The notes below the pieces were generated by a model. It ran no database searches. It was not told the origin of the DNA and worked only from the letters and a program-made list of their open reading frames with translations. This document shows positions 25,625 through 33,833 of a DNA stretch of 64,000 nucleotides, one piece after another. The stretch is from an uncultured Acetatifactor sp. Lineage in GTDB: Bacteria; Bacillota; Clostridia; Lachnospirales; Lachnospiraceae. Both the position numbers and the translations under genes were made by a program. The DNA lies in the NCBI GenBank assembly GCA_910584865.1, contig CAJUCE010000010.1, positions 30,255 to 94,254 of the forward strand. The letters are read 5' to 3'. Position 1 is the stretch's first letter. Each line of letters starts with the position of its first letter.

Positions 25625-26497
25625 ATGTTTTATCGGGAAAAGAAAGTGGACTGCCGGGATTACAGAGAAGTGGACATAATACCCAGGACAGACAATGCGG
25701 AAAGGGCAGTCAAGGGGAAGAGGGGGAAGCGGCAGAAGGTTACAGAGCCGAAGCAGAAAAATCTGAATGATAAAAATGCAAGGCGGTATCTGGTACAGCT
25801 GGGGAATGGCAATTTTGGCATAGGTGATCTGCATGTCACCTGCACATACGCAAAGGGGACGCTGCCGGAGACAGAGGAAGAGGCGGAACGGGTGGTGGGG
25901 AATTACCTGCGGCGGATTGCCTACAGGCGGAAAAAGCTGAAACTGCCCCCTTTAAAATACATACTGGTGACGGAATACGGGTACAGCAAGGACGGGGACA
26001 AGATCACCAGGATACACCACCACATAATCATGAATGGAGGCATGAGCCGGGACGAAGTGGAAATGATGTGGACCGTAGAGCGGATAAACTGGCACAAGTA
26101 CGACACGGACCCGGAATATATGGACCAGGTGGGGAAGCTGGGGTGGGTGAATGCGGACCGTCTGCAAGTGGACAAAAACGGCATAGAGGCCCTTTGCATG
26201 TATGTGACAAAGAACCCCAATGGGAAAAAGCGCTGGTCCTCTTCCCGGAACCTGGAACGGCCAGTGAGGCAGCCGGACGCAGATCACAAGTACAGCAAAA
26301 AGAGGGTGGAAGAACTGGCAAAGTCCAATGATCTGGGGAAGGTGTATTTTGAAAAGCAGTTCCCGGATTATACGATCAGTGAAGTCAAGACAGAATTTTA
26401 TGAGGAAACCGGGTGGCACATTTATCTGAAAATGTGGCGCAAGGCAAAGAAGCCGAAAAAGAAAAAAACCAAAGGGAAGGGAGGGAAGCAGAAGTGA
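25625..26497 (+). CDS. HUH-family replication initiator (Rep-like)
   Basis: 290 residues. Three rolling-circle Rep motifs are visible in order: motif 1 DLHVTCTYAKG (about residue 69), the HUH motif RIHHHIIMNGG (about 129-139) and a catalytic-Tyr motif ALCMYVTKNP (about 189-198). The Lys-rich C-terminus is probably DNA-binding. HUH endonucleases nick one strand and stay 5'-linked through Tyr. In this prophage it may start replication from a nick site not located here. It heads a new transcription unit behind a terminator. Confidence 0.8.
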   Translation: MFYREKKVDCRDYREVDIIPRTDNAERAVKGKRGKRQKVTEPKQKNLNDKNARRYLVQLGNGNFGIGDLHVTCTYAKGTLPETEEEAERVVGNYLRRIAYRRKKLKLPPLKYILVTEYGYSKDGDKITRIHHHIIMNGGMSRDEVEMMWTVERINWHKYDTDPEYMDQVGKLGWVNADRLQVDKNGIEALCMYVTKNPNGKKRWSSSRNLERPVRQPDADHKYSKKRVEELAKSNDLGKVYFEKQFPDYTISEVKTEFYEETGWHIYLKMWRKAKKPKKKKTKGKGGKQK

Positions 26498-26802
26498 CAC
26501 TGGGAGAAATGCTGAAAAAGGCGGTACACAGTGACCGTCTGATCATACGGGAAGCGGACGGGCGGGAGATATACCGGGGGTATATGGCTTGTATCCAGTA
26601 CCACGGAGAGATTGACCCCACCAGGGAGGTGAAACAGTTCGGCCTGGAAACGGACATTTTCCGCAGAGAGAACAGGGGGAAATACCTGGGAGGCCAGAAG
26701 GAACCGAAAACAGCGGTGGCGGCGGAAAGTATCAGTGATTTCCAGTTCAGTGATCTGGAAATGCTGATCTATACCAGGATTATTCTGGAAGGGCAGGCAT
26801 GA
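26494..26802 (+). CDS. Hypothetical early phage protein
   Basis: 102 residues from GTG 26494, overlapping the Rep stop codon (GTGA), with AAGGGAGGGAAG upstream. It reads MTLGEMLKKAVHSDRLIIRE, then ADGREIYRGYMACIQYHG; this is a small beta-rich protein of a type often found among phage replication genes. No catalytic motif is recognised. It is translationally coupled to Rep. Confidence 0.6.
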   Translation: MTLGEMLKKAVHSDRLIIREADGREIYRGYMACIQYHGEIDPTREVKQFGLETDIFRRENRGKYLGGQKEPKTAVAAESISDFQFSDLEMLIYTRIILEGQA

Positions 26803-26859
26803 TGAAGGGGCCGGGGCTTGACCTGGAAGAATTTAAGGCCGGGAAGGAGGAAAAAGGAA

Positions 26860-27288
26860 GTGGGCAGCAGGATAACGGTGATCTTGTCTTTACATGATCG
26901 CTGGTGGAAGAAAATGGTTTCCAGGGAAAAGCTGCTGGAAATCAGAAAGACGTATCCCCATATAGCGCCGGAGGAATGGCCCCTGCGGGTGCTGGTATAT
27001 ATCACGGGCGGCGTGGGGGTATGCGGGGAATTTAACTGCCCCGGAGTGCAGAAGATCAGAACCCTGCCGGAGGTGCAGAGCGTATGCGGCACGGCGGGGG
27101 AATACAACGTACAGGCGGCCAGCTGTCTGAAAAAAGAACAGCTGAAAAAGTACGCAGGGAACAGCGGCAGGCCCATGTGGGGCTGGATAATATCCGAAGT
27201 CCAGGAGTATGAAAAGCCCGTCCCCCTGGAAGCATACGGCATAAGCCGCCCGCCGCAGTCGTGGCAATATCTGAAAACGGAGGTATGA
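26860..27288 (+). CDS. ASCH/PUA-like domain phage protein
   Basis: 142 residues from GTG 26860 with GGGAAGGAGG upstream. The opening RITVILSLHDRWWKKMVSRE and the segment LRVLVYITGGVGVCGEFNCP match the pattern of ASCH-like (activating signal cointegrator homology) proteins in phages, which bind RNA or modified nucleic acid. The central Cys residues could be structural. The family call is from memory of the pattern. Confidence 0.55.
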   Translation: MGSRITVILSLHDRWWKKMVSREKLLEIRKTYPHIAPEEWPLRVLVYITGGVGVCGEFNCPGVQKIRTLPEVQSVCGTAGEYNVQAASCLKKEQLKKYAGNSGRPMWGWIISEVQEYEKPVPLEAYGISRPPQSWQYLKTEV

Positions 27289-27290
27289 AG

Positions 27291-27872
27291 GTGAGAGGAC
27301 ACAGCAAAGAAGAAATGATAATGGCTTTTAGGGCCATTCTGCGGAGCGTGAAGCGCCAGGGTATAACAGACCTGCTGGCCTGGCTGGAAACAACGGACTT
27401 TTACACGGCCCCGGCCAGCACGAAGTACCACGGGGCGCATGAATGCGGCCTGCTGGAACATTCCCTGGGGGTATATGAAAGCCTGTTAAAACGTGCCGTG
27501 GGGCATAATCTGGACAGTATCGCCATAGTGGGCCTTTTGCATGACGTGTGCAAGGCGGATTTCTATACGAAGTACACAAAGAACCAGAAGGACGCAAACG
27601 GGGAATGGCAGCAGGTGGAGTGCTGGGGATATGATAACCAGTTCCCGGCGGGGCACGGGGAAAAGTCGGTTATGCTGATCATGCGCTATATACAGCTGAC
27701 GGACGAAGAGATCATGGCCATTAACTGGCACATGGGCGGTTTTGACGCCAGGGCCAGGACAGACGGCCATAGTCTTTCCGACGCCTGGGCAAAATACCCG
27801 CTGGCGGTCATGGTCCACCTGGCAGACATGGAAGACACCTGGCTGGCCAGGAAGGGAGGGAAGGCGGAATGA
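27291..27872 (+). CDS. HD-domain phosphohydrolase
   Basis: About 193 residues from GTG 27291 (GGAGGT 6 bases upstream; ATG 27285 is possible but has no spacing). HD-domain residues are H in YHGAHECGLLEHSLGVYESL, the HD pair in GLLHDVCKADF, and a later Asp in VHLADMEDT. These are metal-dependent phosphohydrolases acting on nucleotides or RNA. It sits among phage DNA-metabolism genes and overlaps the RecU-like gene by 4 bases. The substrate is unknown. Confidence 0.8.
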   Translation: MRGHSKEEMIMAFRAILRSVKRQGITDLLAWLETTDFYTAPASTKYHGAHECGLLEHSLGVYESLLKRAVGHNLDSIAIVGLLHDVCKADFYTKYTKNQKDANGEWQQVECWGYDNQFPAGHGEKSVMLIMRYIQLTDEEIMAINWHMGGFDARARTDGHSLSDAWAKYPLAVMVHLADMEDTWLARKGGKAE

Positions 27873-28636
27873 ACAGACGTAAACCACGGACAAATAAAAG
27901 CTGGCAGGCAATGAAGAACAATGCCCAGGGCCATTTCTTTGAAGGCTACATAAGCGGCGCTTGCGGGTACTATAAGGACACCGGGCGGGCAATCGTGGAG
28001 AAAATCCCGGAGCCGTTCAGAACGACAGGCACGGGCAGGGACGGGACTTTCACGGGGCGCTTTACTGCGAATGCACAGCCGGACTTTATGGGCACCCTGC
28101 GGGGCGGCCAGGCGATATGCTTTGAAGCGAAGTATACCAGCACGGACAGGATTTTGCAGTCCGTGATCACAAAGACCCAGTGGGACAGCTTAGAACGGCA
28201 CTGGGCAGCAGGCGCAATGGCCGGGGTATGTGTGGGAATTGGTGATGTGTTCGGCTTTGTGCCCTGGGGCACCTGGCGGAAGATGAAAGAAATCTATGGG
28301 CACAAGTACATGACGGCGGCTGATCTGGAAGCCTTCCGGGTGAAGTTCAACGGCCATTGCCTCTTCCTGGACTATAAAAGCGAACTGGCCCAGGAGGAAA
28401 TGGCCCGCCTTGCAGATCGTCATGAACGCCAGGTGAAGCTGGAAGCCGTCCTGGGAGAAGAGACGGCGGCCAGGATTATTGACATTATCGAGGGACAGGA
28501 CGAAGACAAGCAGGACGCATTCCTGGAAACCACCCTGGAAGCCGCCATATGCGGCGCTGACTATACAGAATGCGGGTGTATAGAGGATATGGCCAGGGTA
28601 TATGCCAGGTGGTTCACGGAGCGTTACGGGAATTAA
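27869..28636 (+). CDS. RecU-like Holliday junction resolvase with C-terminal extension
   Basis: 255 residues. The nuclease core is recognisable from NAQPDFMGTLRGGQAICFEAKYT (about residues 68-90), which carries the Asp and the E-x-K motif of RecU/PD-(D/E)XK nucleases. Q-W-D-S-L-E-RH and a Phe/Gly-rich beta region follow. About 80 extra helical residues at the C-terminus are not part of standard RecU. It would resolve branched replication or recombination intermediates before packaging. Confidence 0.8.
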   Translation: MNRRKPRTNKSWQAMKNNAQGHFFEGYISGACGYYKDTGRAIVEKIPEPFRTTGTGRDGTFTGRFTANAQPDFMGTLRGGQAICFEAKYTSTDRILQSVITKTQWDSLERHWAAGAMAGVCVGIGDVFGFVPWGTWRKMKEIYGHKYMTAADLEAFRVKFNGHCLFLDYKSELAQEEMARLADRHERQVKLEAVLGEETAARIIDIIEGQDEDKQDAFLETTLEAAICGADYTECGCIEDMARVYARWFTERYGN

Positions 28637-28650
28637 GAGGGGGCGGAGGC

Positions 28651-30091
28651 ATGGGGCTGACTTTAGGGAGTTTGTTTGACGGCATAGCTGGCTTTCCGCT
28701 TGCGGCGTCCGGACAGGGCATAGAAACGATCTGGACCAGCGAGATTGAAGAAAATTGCATTGACATTTCAAAAAGACATTTTCCGCAGGCGGCCCAGCTG
28801 GGGGACATAACCAGGATAAACGGGGCGGAAATCCCCCCGGTGGACATTATCAGTTTCGGCAGCCCGTGCCAGGACTTAAGCGTGGCCGGGAAGCAGGCCG
28901 GGCTGTCCGGGTCCCGTTCCGGGCTATTCCTGGAGGCGGTGCGGATTATACGGGAAATGAGGGCAAAGACAAATGGAGAATACCCAAAATATATCATCTG
29001 GGAAAACGTGGCCGGGGCTTTTTCAAGCAATAAGGGAGAGGACTTCCGGCGGGTCCTTGAAGAGATCACAGAGAGCAATATTCCAATGCCTGCAAGTGGA
29101 AAGTGGGCGGCAGCCGGAATGGTTGGAGTTAGGGGACCAGGGGGGGGAATTGCGTACTACAGCATGGAGAAGGCTTGACGCTCAATTTTGGGGAGTCCCC
29201 CAACGTAGGAAGAGAGTCTATCTTGTCCATGATTTTGGAGGCGGAGACGCCGGACAAATACTTTTTGAGTGCGAAAGCCTGCTGGGGTATCCTGGAACGG
29301 GCACGGAAGCGCCAGAAGGAAGTCCCGCTGATCTTGAAAATAGCGCTGCTGGAACGGATAGCGGAGGACTGGCAGAAGAGCCAGACGGCCAGCTGACACT
29401 GGATTTCGGCAGGACGGCGGACAGGATATATATAAACGCAAAGAAAAGCGTCACACTGATGGGCAGGGCAGGCGGTGGAGGCGGGAAAACGGGGCTTTAT
29501 CTCCTGCCCGTGTACACTGTAGCCGGGAACGTCATAGGACGGACAGGAATAGGCGGCGGGAACCAGTTAGGGATTAACCAGGACACCGCCCCCACGCTGA
29601 CAACGAATGACCGCCATGCCGTGGTGTATGCGGCGGGTATGCTTCACAAGGCAGGCCCCAAAGCGGGAGGGTTGGGCTACACGGAGGAAAAGACGCCCAC
29701 GTTTATGGCCGGACAGCAGTCCGCCGTGGTGGTGGGATATACCCAAAACGGATATGCGGAATTTAAAGAGGGCGTGGGGACGCTGAAAAAGAGCCGTGGG
29801 GCAGCAGGCGGCGGCAGTGAAACCATAGTGGTGGAAGCCATAAAGAAGATTGCCCAGACGGTAAAATACCGGGTCCGCCGTCTGACCCCGACAGAATGCG
29901 AACGCCTGGACGGGTTCCCGGACGGGTGGACCAGGTACGGGGCCAGCGGGAAAGAAATGTCCGACAATGCAAGGTATATGGCGCTGGGAAACAGCATTGC
30001 GGTTCCGTGCGCCGAAAGGGTTTTTATAGGCATATGCAAGGCGGACAGGGAAAGGAGGGGCACAGGTGGAGAAGCAAGAGCAGGCACATGA
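28651..30091 (+). CDS. C5 cytosine DNA methyltransferase, frameshifted at a poly-G tract
   Basis: Start ATG 28651 (GGGCGGAGG upstream). The first frame has motif I SLFDGIAGF, motif IV FGSPCQDLSVAG with the catalytic Cys, and motif VI IIWENVAGAF, and ends at 29178. The second frame, entered at the 8-G run 29140-29147, carries motif VIII FWGVPQRRKRVYLV, a target-recognition region and motifs IX/X (RRLTPTECERLDGFPDGW, ALGNSIAVPCAERV) to 30091. One G less would join them. The gene is therefore either phase-variable, slippage-expressed or recently broken. Overall length would be about 480 residues. Confidence 0.85.
29140..29147 (+). repeat. Homopolymeric G8 tract inside the methyltransferase
   Basis: Eight consecutive G follow CCA at 29137-29139. 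The upstream frame reads GPGGGIAYY and stops at 29178; with seven G it would read GPGGELRTTAWRRL and continue to motif VIII. This is the only place where the frames need to change. Confidence 0.9.
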
Positions 30092-30332
30092 TACCAGACC
30101 ACGCTATAAAGGGGTATGTGAGGCTTGCCAGGGTAATCTGTATATATGCAAAAGCATTGCCCAGGAAGCCGGAATATATGTTTTGGGGCACGGAACCTGC
30201 CCGAAGTGCGGGGCATTCCTGCACCTGGTATTCAACAAAGACCGCCAGGAATTTGAATGCGAGACGTGGGAAAATTTTATCGAGAAGATGAAGGGAGAAA
30301 GACAGAATGGGAACGGACATGAAAGGCTATGA
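30066..30332 (+). CDS. Zinc-ribbon phage protein
   Basis: 88 residues from GTG 30066 (AAAGGAGGGG upstream), overlapping the methyltransferase end. Two CxxC knuckles, GVCEACQGN and GTCPKCGAF, are separated by 25 residues, a typical zinc ribbon. It probably binds nucleic acid or a partner protein; no enzyme domain is visible. Confidence 0.65.
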   Translation: MEKQEQAHDTRPRYKGVCEACQGNLYICKSIAQEAGIYVLGHGTCPKCGAFLHLVFNKDRQEFECETWENFIEKMKGERQNGNGHERL

Positions 30333-30555
30333 GGTGGCATATAAAGGCCGGGTGTACCCCGCCCTGGAAATGCACATGTTCTGGGAGGGCAGCAGGCAGC
30401 GGGAAGAGGGGGGAACCGGGTTTATGCCCGCCCCCACATTCCTTGATGTACTTGTCATTAACGAGGACGGGGAACCCCGCATTATCAATGACGAAACCCA
30501 CATGTTCCGCTTTATGCGGATAAAGACAAAGGGGGAAGCCCATGAGCATAATTAA
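30307..30555 (+). CDS. Hypothetical phage protein
   Basis: 82 residues (MGTDMKGYEVAYKGRVYPAL...), GAAGGGAGA upstream. It overlaps both neighbours, as in a packed early operon. A beta-rich pattern, LDVLVINEDGEPRIINDETH, is visible and no family is recognised. Confidence 0.6.
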   Translation: MGTDMKGYEVAYKGRVYPALEMHMFWEGSRQREEGGTGFMPAPTFLDVLVINEDGEPRIINDETHMFRFMRIKTKGEAHEHN

Positions 30556-30853
30556 CAGCACCATGAAAAAGATCGTCCCGGAATACGGATACATAAAAAA
30601 GGCCATGCCCCAGGTGAACGCCGGGCGGCAGAGGGAGAACAAAACCCCTGGGAATAAAAAGCCCCGTCTCTTGACGGAGCGGAGCCAGAACGAAGGAAAG
30701 CCGGTCCTGCGGAAAGGCGTGTCTGTAAACCAGGCCGCAAGGAAGCTGAACGCATATGAGGCCACGGGGCTGACCCCGCAGCAGGTTCTGGACTTGATGG
30801 AGAGGGAACGGAACCTGACCCGGAGGGTGGAAAAATTAGAGGGCTGGGAGTAG
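30542..30853 (+). CDS. Hypothetical phage protein with C-terminal helix
   Basis: 103 residues. The end, YEATGLTPQQVLDLMERERN, then LTRRVEKLEGWE, is a motif often seen at the termini of small Firmicutes phage proteins (YExTGLTPxxV) and forms a coiled-coil-like helix. The N-terminal half is Lys/Arg-rich. The function is unknown. Confidence 0.6.
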   Translation: MSIINSTMKKIVPEYGYIKKAMPQVNAGRQRENKTPGNKKPRLLTERSQNEGKPVLRKGVSVNQAARKLNAYEATGLTPQQVLDLMERERNLTRRVEKLEGWE

Positions 30854-30862
30854 GTGGAGACA

Positions 30863-31114
30863 ATGGCGGAGAGAGCGCAAAGGGACTGCATAGCCTGCCC
30901 GTTTTCCTGCCGTGACAGCATAGCCTGCATTGCCTGCCCAGGGCAGCAGGCGGAAGGGGAAGAGGCCCAGGAACTGCGGGACATAGCGGAAGTGTTGAAG
31001 ATCACGGCGAACACGGACGGCAACATAAAAAGATCAATGGAAGCCATTCTGCGGATTGCGGACCGGCTGGAAAGAGGAAAAAGACATGACAAAGGAGCAG
31101 GAAAGACAGTATAA
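30863..31114 (+). CDS. Cys-rich small phage protein
   Basis: 83 residues from ATG 30863 (AGGTGGAG upstream; GTG 30854 is an alternative). The N-terminus is Cys-rich (CIACPFSCRDSIACIACPGQ) and may bind a metal. The rest is helical (LRDIAEVLKITANTDGNIKR). It overlaps the next gene by 29 bases. Confidence 0.5.
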   Translation: MAERAQRDCIACPFSCRDSIACIACPGQQAEGEEAQELRDIAEVLKITANTDGNIKRSMEAILRIADRLERGKRHDKGAGKTV

Positions 31115-31619
31115 GCCCAAAATAATACGGGGGAAGATCAATATACCATACAGGGACTGGAAGGAATACAGGGAAGAGTACCGGGGGCAGGGCTTCACGG
31201 TGAGCGATTACAAGAATATGCAGAAGGCTGATCAGTATTTCAACGGCCTGGAACTGTACCTGTCTTCCTGGGATTATGACCATCACAGCAGCTGGCACCT
31301 GTACAACTGGGATAAAAGCATTGACGAAAGGGTGAAGCTGGCCCTATACCATGCGGAACAGTTCAGCCCCTTCCCTGCATACCGTGATGACTTTGAAGGT
31401 TTCTGCGAGGACTGGGAGGCCGGGGAGTATTCCCCCGGTGCCACATACACTTTCCAGCATTGCCAGGTTGAGGTTTTGGAAGTATTGCAGGAAGAGGAAA
31501 ACAATATTGACCATGAACGGGTACAGAAGGCGGTAAGGCAGGCCAGGGAAGCGGAATACCAGAAGCGGCGGCGGGAACGTGCCACAAAGAAGAAATACCG
31601 CCCCAAAAGGAGGAAATAG
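31086..31619 (+). CDS. Hypothetical phage protein
   Basis: 177 residues from ATG 31086 (AAAGAGGAAAAAG upstream). It is Trp- and Tyr-rich in the middle (LYLSSWDYDHHSSWHLYNWD) and ends in a basic tail (QKRRRERATKKKYRPKRRK). The His/Asp/Trp cluster might bind metal. No family is recognised. Confidence 0.6.
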   Translation: MTKEQERQYKPKIIRGKINIPYRDWKEYREEYRGQGFTVSDYKNMQKADQYFNGLELYLSSWDYDHHSSWHLYNWDKSIDERVKLALYHAEQFSPFPAYRDDFEGFCEDWEAGEYSPGATYTFQHCQVEVLEVLQEEENNIDHERVQKAVRQAREAEYQKRRRERATKKKYRPKRRK

Positions 31620-31624
31620 GGAAG

Positions 31625-31828
31625 ATGGCAAAGAAGAAAAAGAAGCACCATAGACGGAAGGCAGGAGCGCCCCAGGAGGCTTTCCGGCAGCAGGCGGCAC
31701 CCAGGCAGGGAAACAGCTGGCTGACCCAGCAGCTGGAACTGTTAAACAAGATACGGCCCAGGGTGGCGGAAGCGGTGGAGCGTGAGAGACAGGCCAGACA
31801 GCAGCAGGCAGAACAGGGGGTGGAATAG
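31625..31828 (+). CDS. Small basic phage protein
   Basis: 67 residues, MAKKKKKHHRRKAGAPQEAF at the start, then a Gln/Arg-rich helix. It may bind nucleic acid. It starts 5 bases after the previous stop and its own stop overlaps the next start (TAGTG). Confidence 0.5.
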   Translation: MAKKKKKHHRRKAGAPQEAFRQQAAPRQGNSWLTQQLELLNKIRPRVAEAVERERQARQQQAEQGVE

Positions 31829-32049
31829 TGCAGAAAGCGGCATTTATGGCAGTCTGCCCTTTTGAACTGGGGGACACCATCTTGAAAGACGGCATACGAA
31901 AGACCGTCACGGACATATTGACGGTACATAGCCTTAAGACTGGCCGGGTTGTCTTCCTGTATGAACTGGACAACAGCGGACACCAGGAGCAGATCAGAGG
32001 CAAGGTAGAACGTGTGGGAGAAACGGCTTTCCGTGTTACGGAAGTATAA
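31828..32049 (+). CDS. Small beta-rich phage protein
   Basis: 73 residues from GTG 31828, overlapping the previous stop. It has an SH3-like beta pattern (FELGDTILKDGIRKTVTDIL, VVFLYELDNSG). It is the last gene before the par-operon leader, and its final codons contain the first copy of the 13-bp TTACGGAAGTATA element. Confidence 0.55.
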   Translation: MQKAAFMAVCPFELGDTILKDGIRKTVTDILTVHSLKTGRVVFLYELDNSGHQEQIRGKVERVGETAFRVTEV

Positions 32050-32117
32050 GACTTGCACAAATATACTTCCGTAACTTTGTGCAAGACGCCTATTGAAAAT
32101 ATACTTACGGAAGTATA
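32036..32117. promoter_or_regulatory. Three 13-bp operator/centromere-like sites upstream of the par operon
   Basis: TTACGGAAGTATA occurs exactly three times: 32036-32048 (+), 32062-32074 (reverse complement) and 32105-32117 (+). The middle copy fills the loop of a 10-bp inverted repeat, CTTGCACAAA (32052-32061) / TTTGTGCAAG (32076-32085). The cluster is directly upstream of the operon ending in ParA and ParB. Binding by ParB or another operon product is inferred. Confidence 0.7.
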
Positions 32118-32144
32118 TAATTGAGGCATAACAAAAACAGACCA

Positions 32145-32323
32145 GGTAGTGTCAAGTAATCTATGAAAAAACTGAGCCGAAAAAACAGGCTCGATTGAAC
32201 CTTGAAAACTGCAGATATTGGTGATTTAAGACCTTGGGGCATTGCCCCAAACCCCACAAGGGACCAGTCCCTTGACCCATGATCTGGGCGCTGCCCAGAC
32301 CCGTCCTCGCTTTTGACACTACC
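32145..32323. mobile_element. 179-bp MITE with hairpin array
   Basis: Perfect 11-bp terminal inverted repeats, GGTAGTGTCAA (32145-32155) and TTGACACTACC (32313-32323), are flanked by a perfect 8-bp target duplication, ACAGACCA (32137-32144 and 32324-32331). Inside are tight hairpins: TTGGGGC/GCCCCAA (32234-32250), CAAGGGAC/GTCCCTTG (32257-32274) and TCTGGGC/GCCCAGA (32283-32299). There is no coding capacity. An 8-bp duplication is compatible with IS256- or ISL3-type transposases; the mobilising family is not known. Confidence 0.85.
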
Positions 32324-32347
32324 ACAGACCACACGGAGGGAAAAGGA

Positions 32348-32959
32348 ATGGAAAGAGCAACTTTTGCGGAGTATGAGGCGGCAAAATTAGAGATCATCAA
32401 GGGCAGGGAATACAAGGAGTATACCGACATGGACGAATACGGCAGGAACCACAAAACGTTCTGCTGTAAGGACGGCAGCACGTTCTGGGAGATCACGGAA
32501 AACGGCGTAACGGAATTTTGGAGTACGAAGCACAGCGAAAGCCGCAAGTATGTTGCAGAGGCCCCGAAAGAGGAACCGAAGAACGCCGAAGAGCGGAAAA
32601 AGGTATACACCAGGCTTTGCAAGTGGCTGTACTGGTTCGCTGATGAAATGTTCAACGAAGAGGAAAGAGGGGAGAAGGCCCAGGCGGAATTTGAAAAGGA
32701 GTGCAGGGAGAACCCCGGAAAGCAGGTTATGTACATTGACACCAGCACGAACAATGCCAGGGTAATGAAAACCTGCATGAAGGAAACCAGGGACGCCATT
32801 AACTTTATCAGAAACCCGGAAAACGATATAGAGGACTGGCAGCTGGCTGGTATCACCGCAATGCTGGACAAATGCAATGAAACGGGCACTGTCCCGTATG
32901 ACATACCAACGGCAATTAAAGGGCTTTTGTGTATGCACATTCTCTGCGAAGAGAAGTAA
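32348..32959 (+). CDS. Hypothetical protein, first gene of the par operon
   Basis: 203 residues from ATG 32348 (CGGAGGGAAAAGG upstream); the upstream in-frame extension lies in the MITE. It is highly charged and helical with Cys/Trp residues (LCKWLYWFADEMFNEEERGE) and no recognised domain. It is separated from its operator region by the MITE and from parA by 53 bases. It may be a regulator or accessory partition factor, which is only a positional inference. Confidence 0.6.
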   Translation: MERATFAEYEAAKLEIIKGREYKEYTDMDEYGRNHKTFCCKDGSTFWEITENGVTEFWSTKHSESRKYVAEAPKEEPKNAEERKKVYTRLCKWLYWFADEMFNEEERGEKAQAEFEKECRENPGKQVMYIDTSTNNARVMKTCMKETRDAINFIRNPENDIEDWQLAGITAMLDKCNETGTVPYDIPTAIKGLLCMHILCEEK

Positions 32960-33012
32960 AGAAACAAAATAAAGCTGGGCTAACGGCAAAACGGGCAGAA
33001 AGGTGGTAACAC

Positions 33013-33801
33013 ATGAACGGAAAGGAAATGCGGGTTTTATCTGTAATCAACTTAAAAGGCGGGGTGGCAAAGACGGTTTCCAGCGTGGCCATTGCCTACA
33101 TTCTGGCGGAAGTCTTCCGCTTCCGGGTCCTGCTGGTAGACAATGACAAGCAGGGTGACGCTTCCCGTGGCTTGCGCCGCAGGAGCGAAGACGGCAGAGG
33201 CATTGCGGAGATCATGACCGCCCGCCGCCCGGAAATGGCGCAGCTGGTACAGCATACGGATTTTGAAAATCTGGACATTATCACTTCCAACATGAAACTG
33301 TTAAAAGCAAATTTGGAAGTGCTGCTGGACCAGTCCAGGGCGCAGCAGACCAGAATAGGGAAGGCACTGGCAGCAGTGGCGGACCAGTATGATTTTTGCG
33401 TGATTGACAATGCGCCGGATATAAACATTTCCACCATAAATGCCCTTGCCTGTAGCAATGATGTGATCGTCCCCCTGGAAGTGGACGACAACACCACGGA
33501 AGGGCTGGCGGAACTGGCGGAGCAGATCGAAAGCACCAGGGAGGATTTAAACCCCGGCCTGACGTTCAGAGGCTGTTTTATCACTAAATTTGACGCCAGA
33601 AACGAGGCGCACGCCCAGGGGGCGGAGAAATTGAAAGCAGATGGGAAATACCCCATGTTTGATACAAAAATCAGAGCGTCAAGGAAGGTAAGCGAAAGCA
33701 CGTTTGCCAGGCTTCCGATCTTCCTGTATTCCCGCCGGTCCGCCGCTTCCATGGATTATTTGGAATTGGTCAAGGAATATCTGAAAATGCTGGGAATGTG
33801 A
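33013..33801 (+). CDS. parA: ParA-family ATPase
   Basis: 262 residues. The deviant Walker A motif is INLKGGVAKTVSSVAIA (residues about 11-27), Walker A' is VLLVDNDKQGDASRG, and Walker B is FCVIDNAPDI. There is no N-terminal HTH, so it resembles the chromosomal or type Ib (short) ParA/Soj class. With the downstream ParB it would position or stabilise a replicon. For an integrated phage this suggests an episomal stage or a role during induction. Confidence 0.9.
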   Translation: MNGKEMRVLSVINLKGGVAKTVSSVAIAYILAEVFRFRVLLVDNDKQGDASRGLRRRSEDGRGIAEIMTARRPEMAQLVQHTDFENLDIITSNMKLLKANLEVLLDQSRAQQTRIGKALAAVADQYDFCVIDNAPDINISTINALACSNDVIVPLEVDDNTTEGLAELAEQIESTREDLNPGLTFRGCFITKFDARNEAHAQGAEKLKADGKYPMFDTKIRASRKVSESTFARLPIFLYSRRSAASMDYLELVKEYLKMLGM

Positions 33802-33833
33802 CCGATTTGGACACATAAAGGAGGGAAGGAAAG

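Noticed and set aside
28973..30091. Second methyltransferase fragment as an independent gene starting at 28973
   Set aside because: Its first 55 codons are an out-of-frame reading of the conserved first fragment and carry no methyltransferase motif; the homologous part begins at the G tract.
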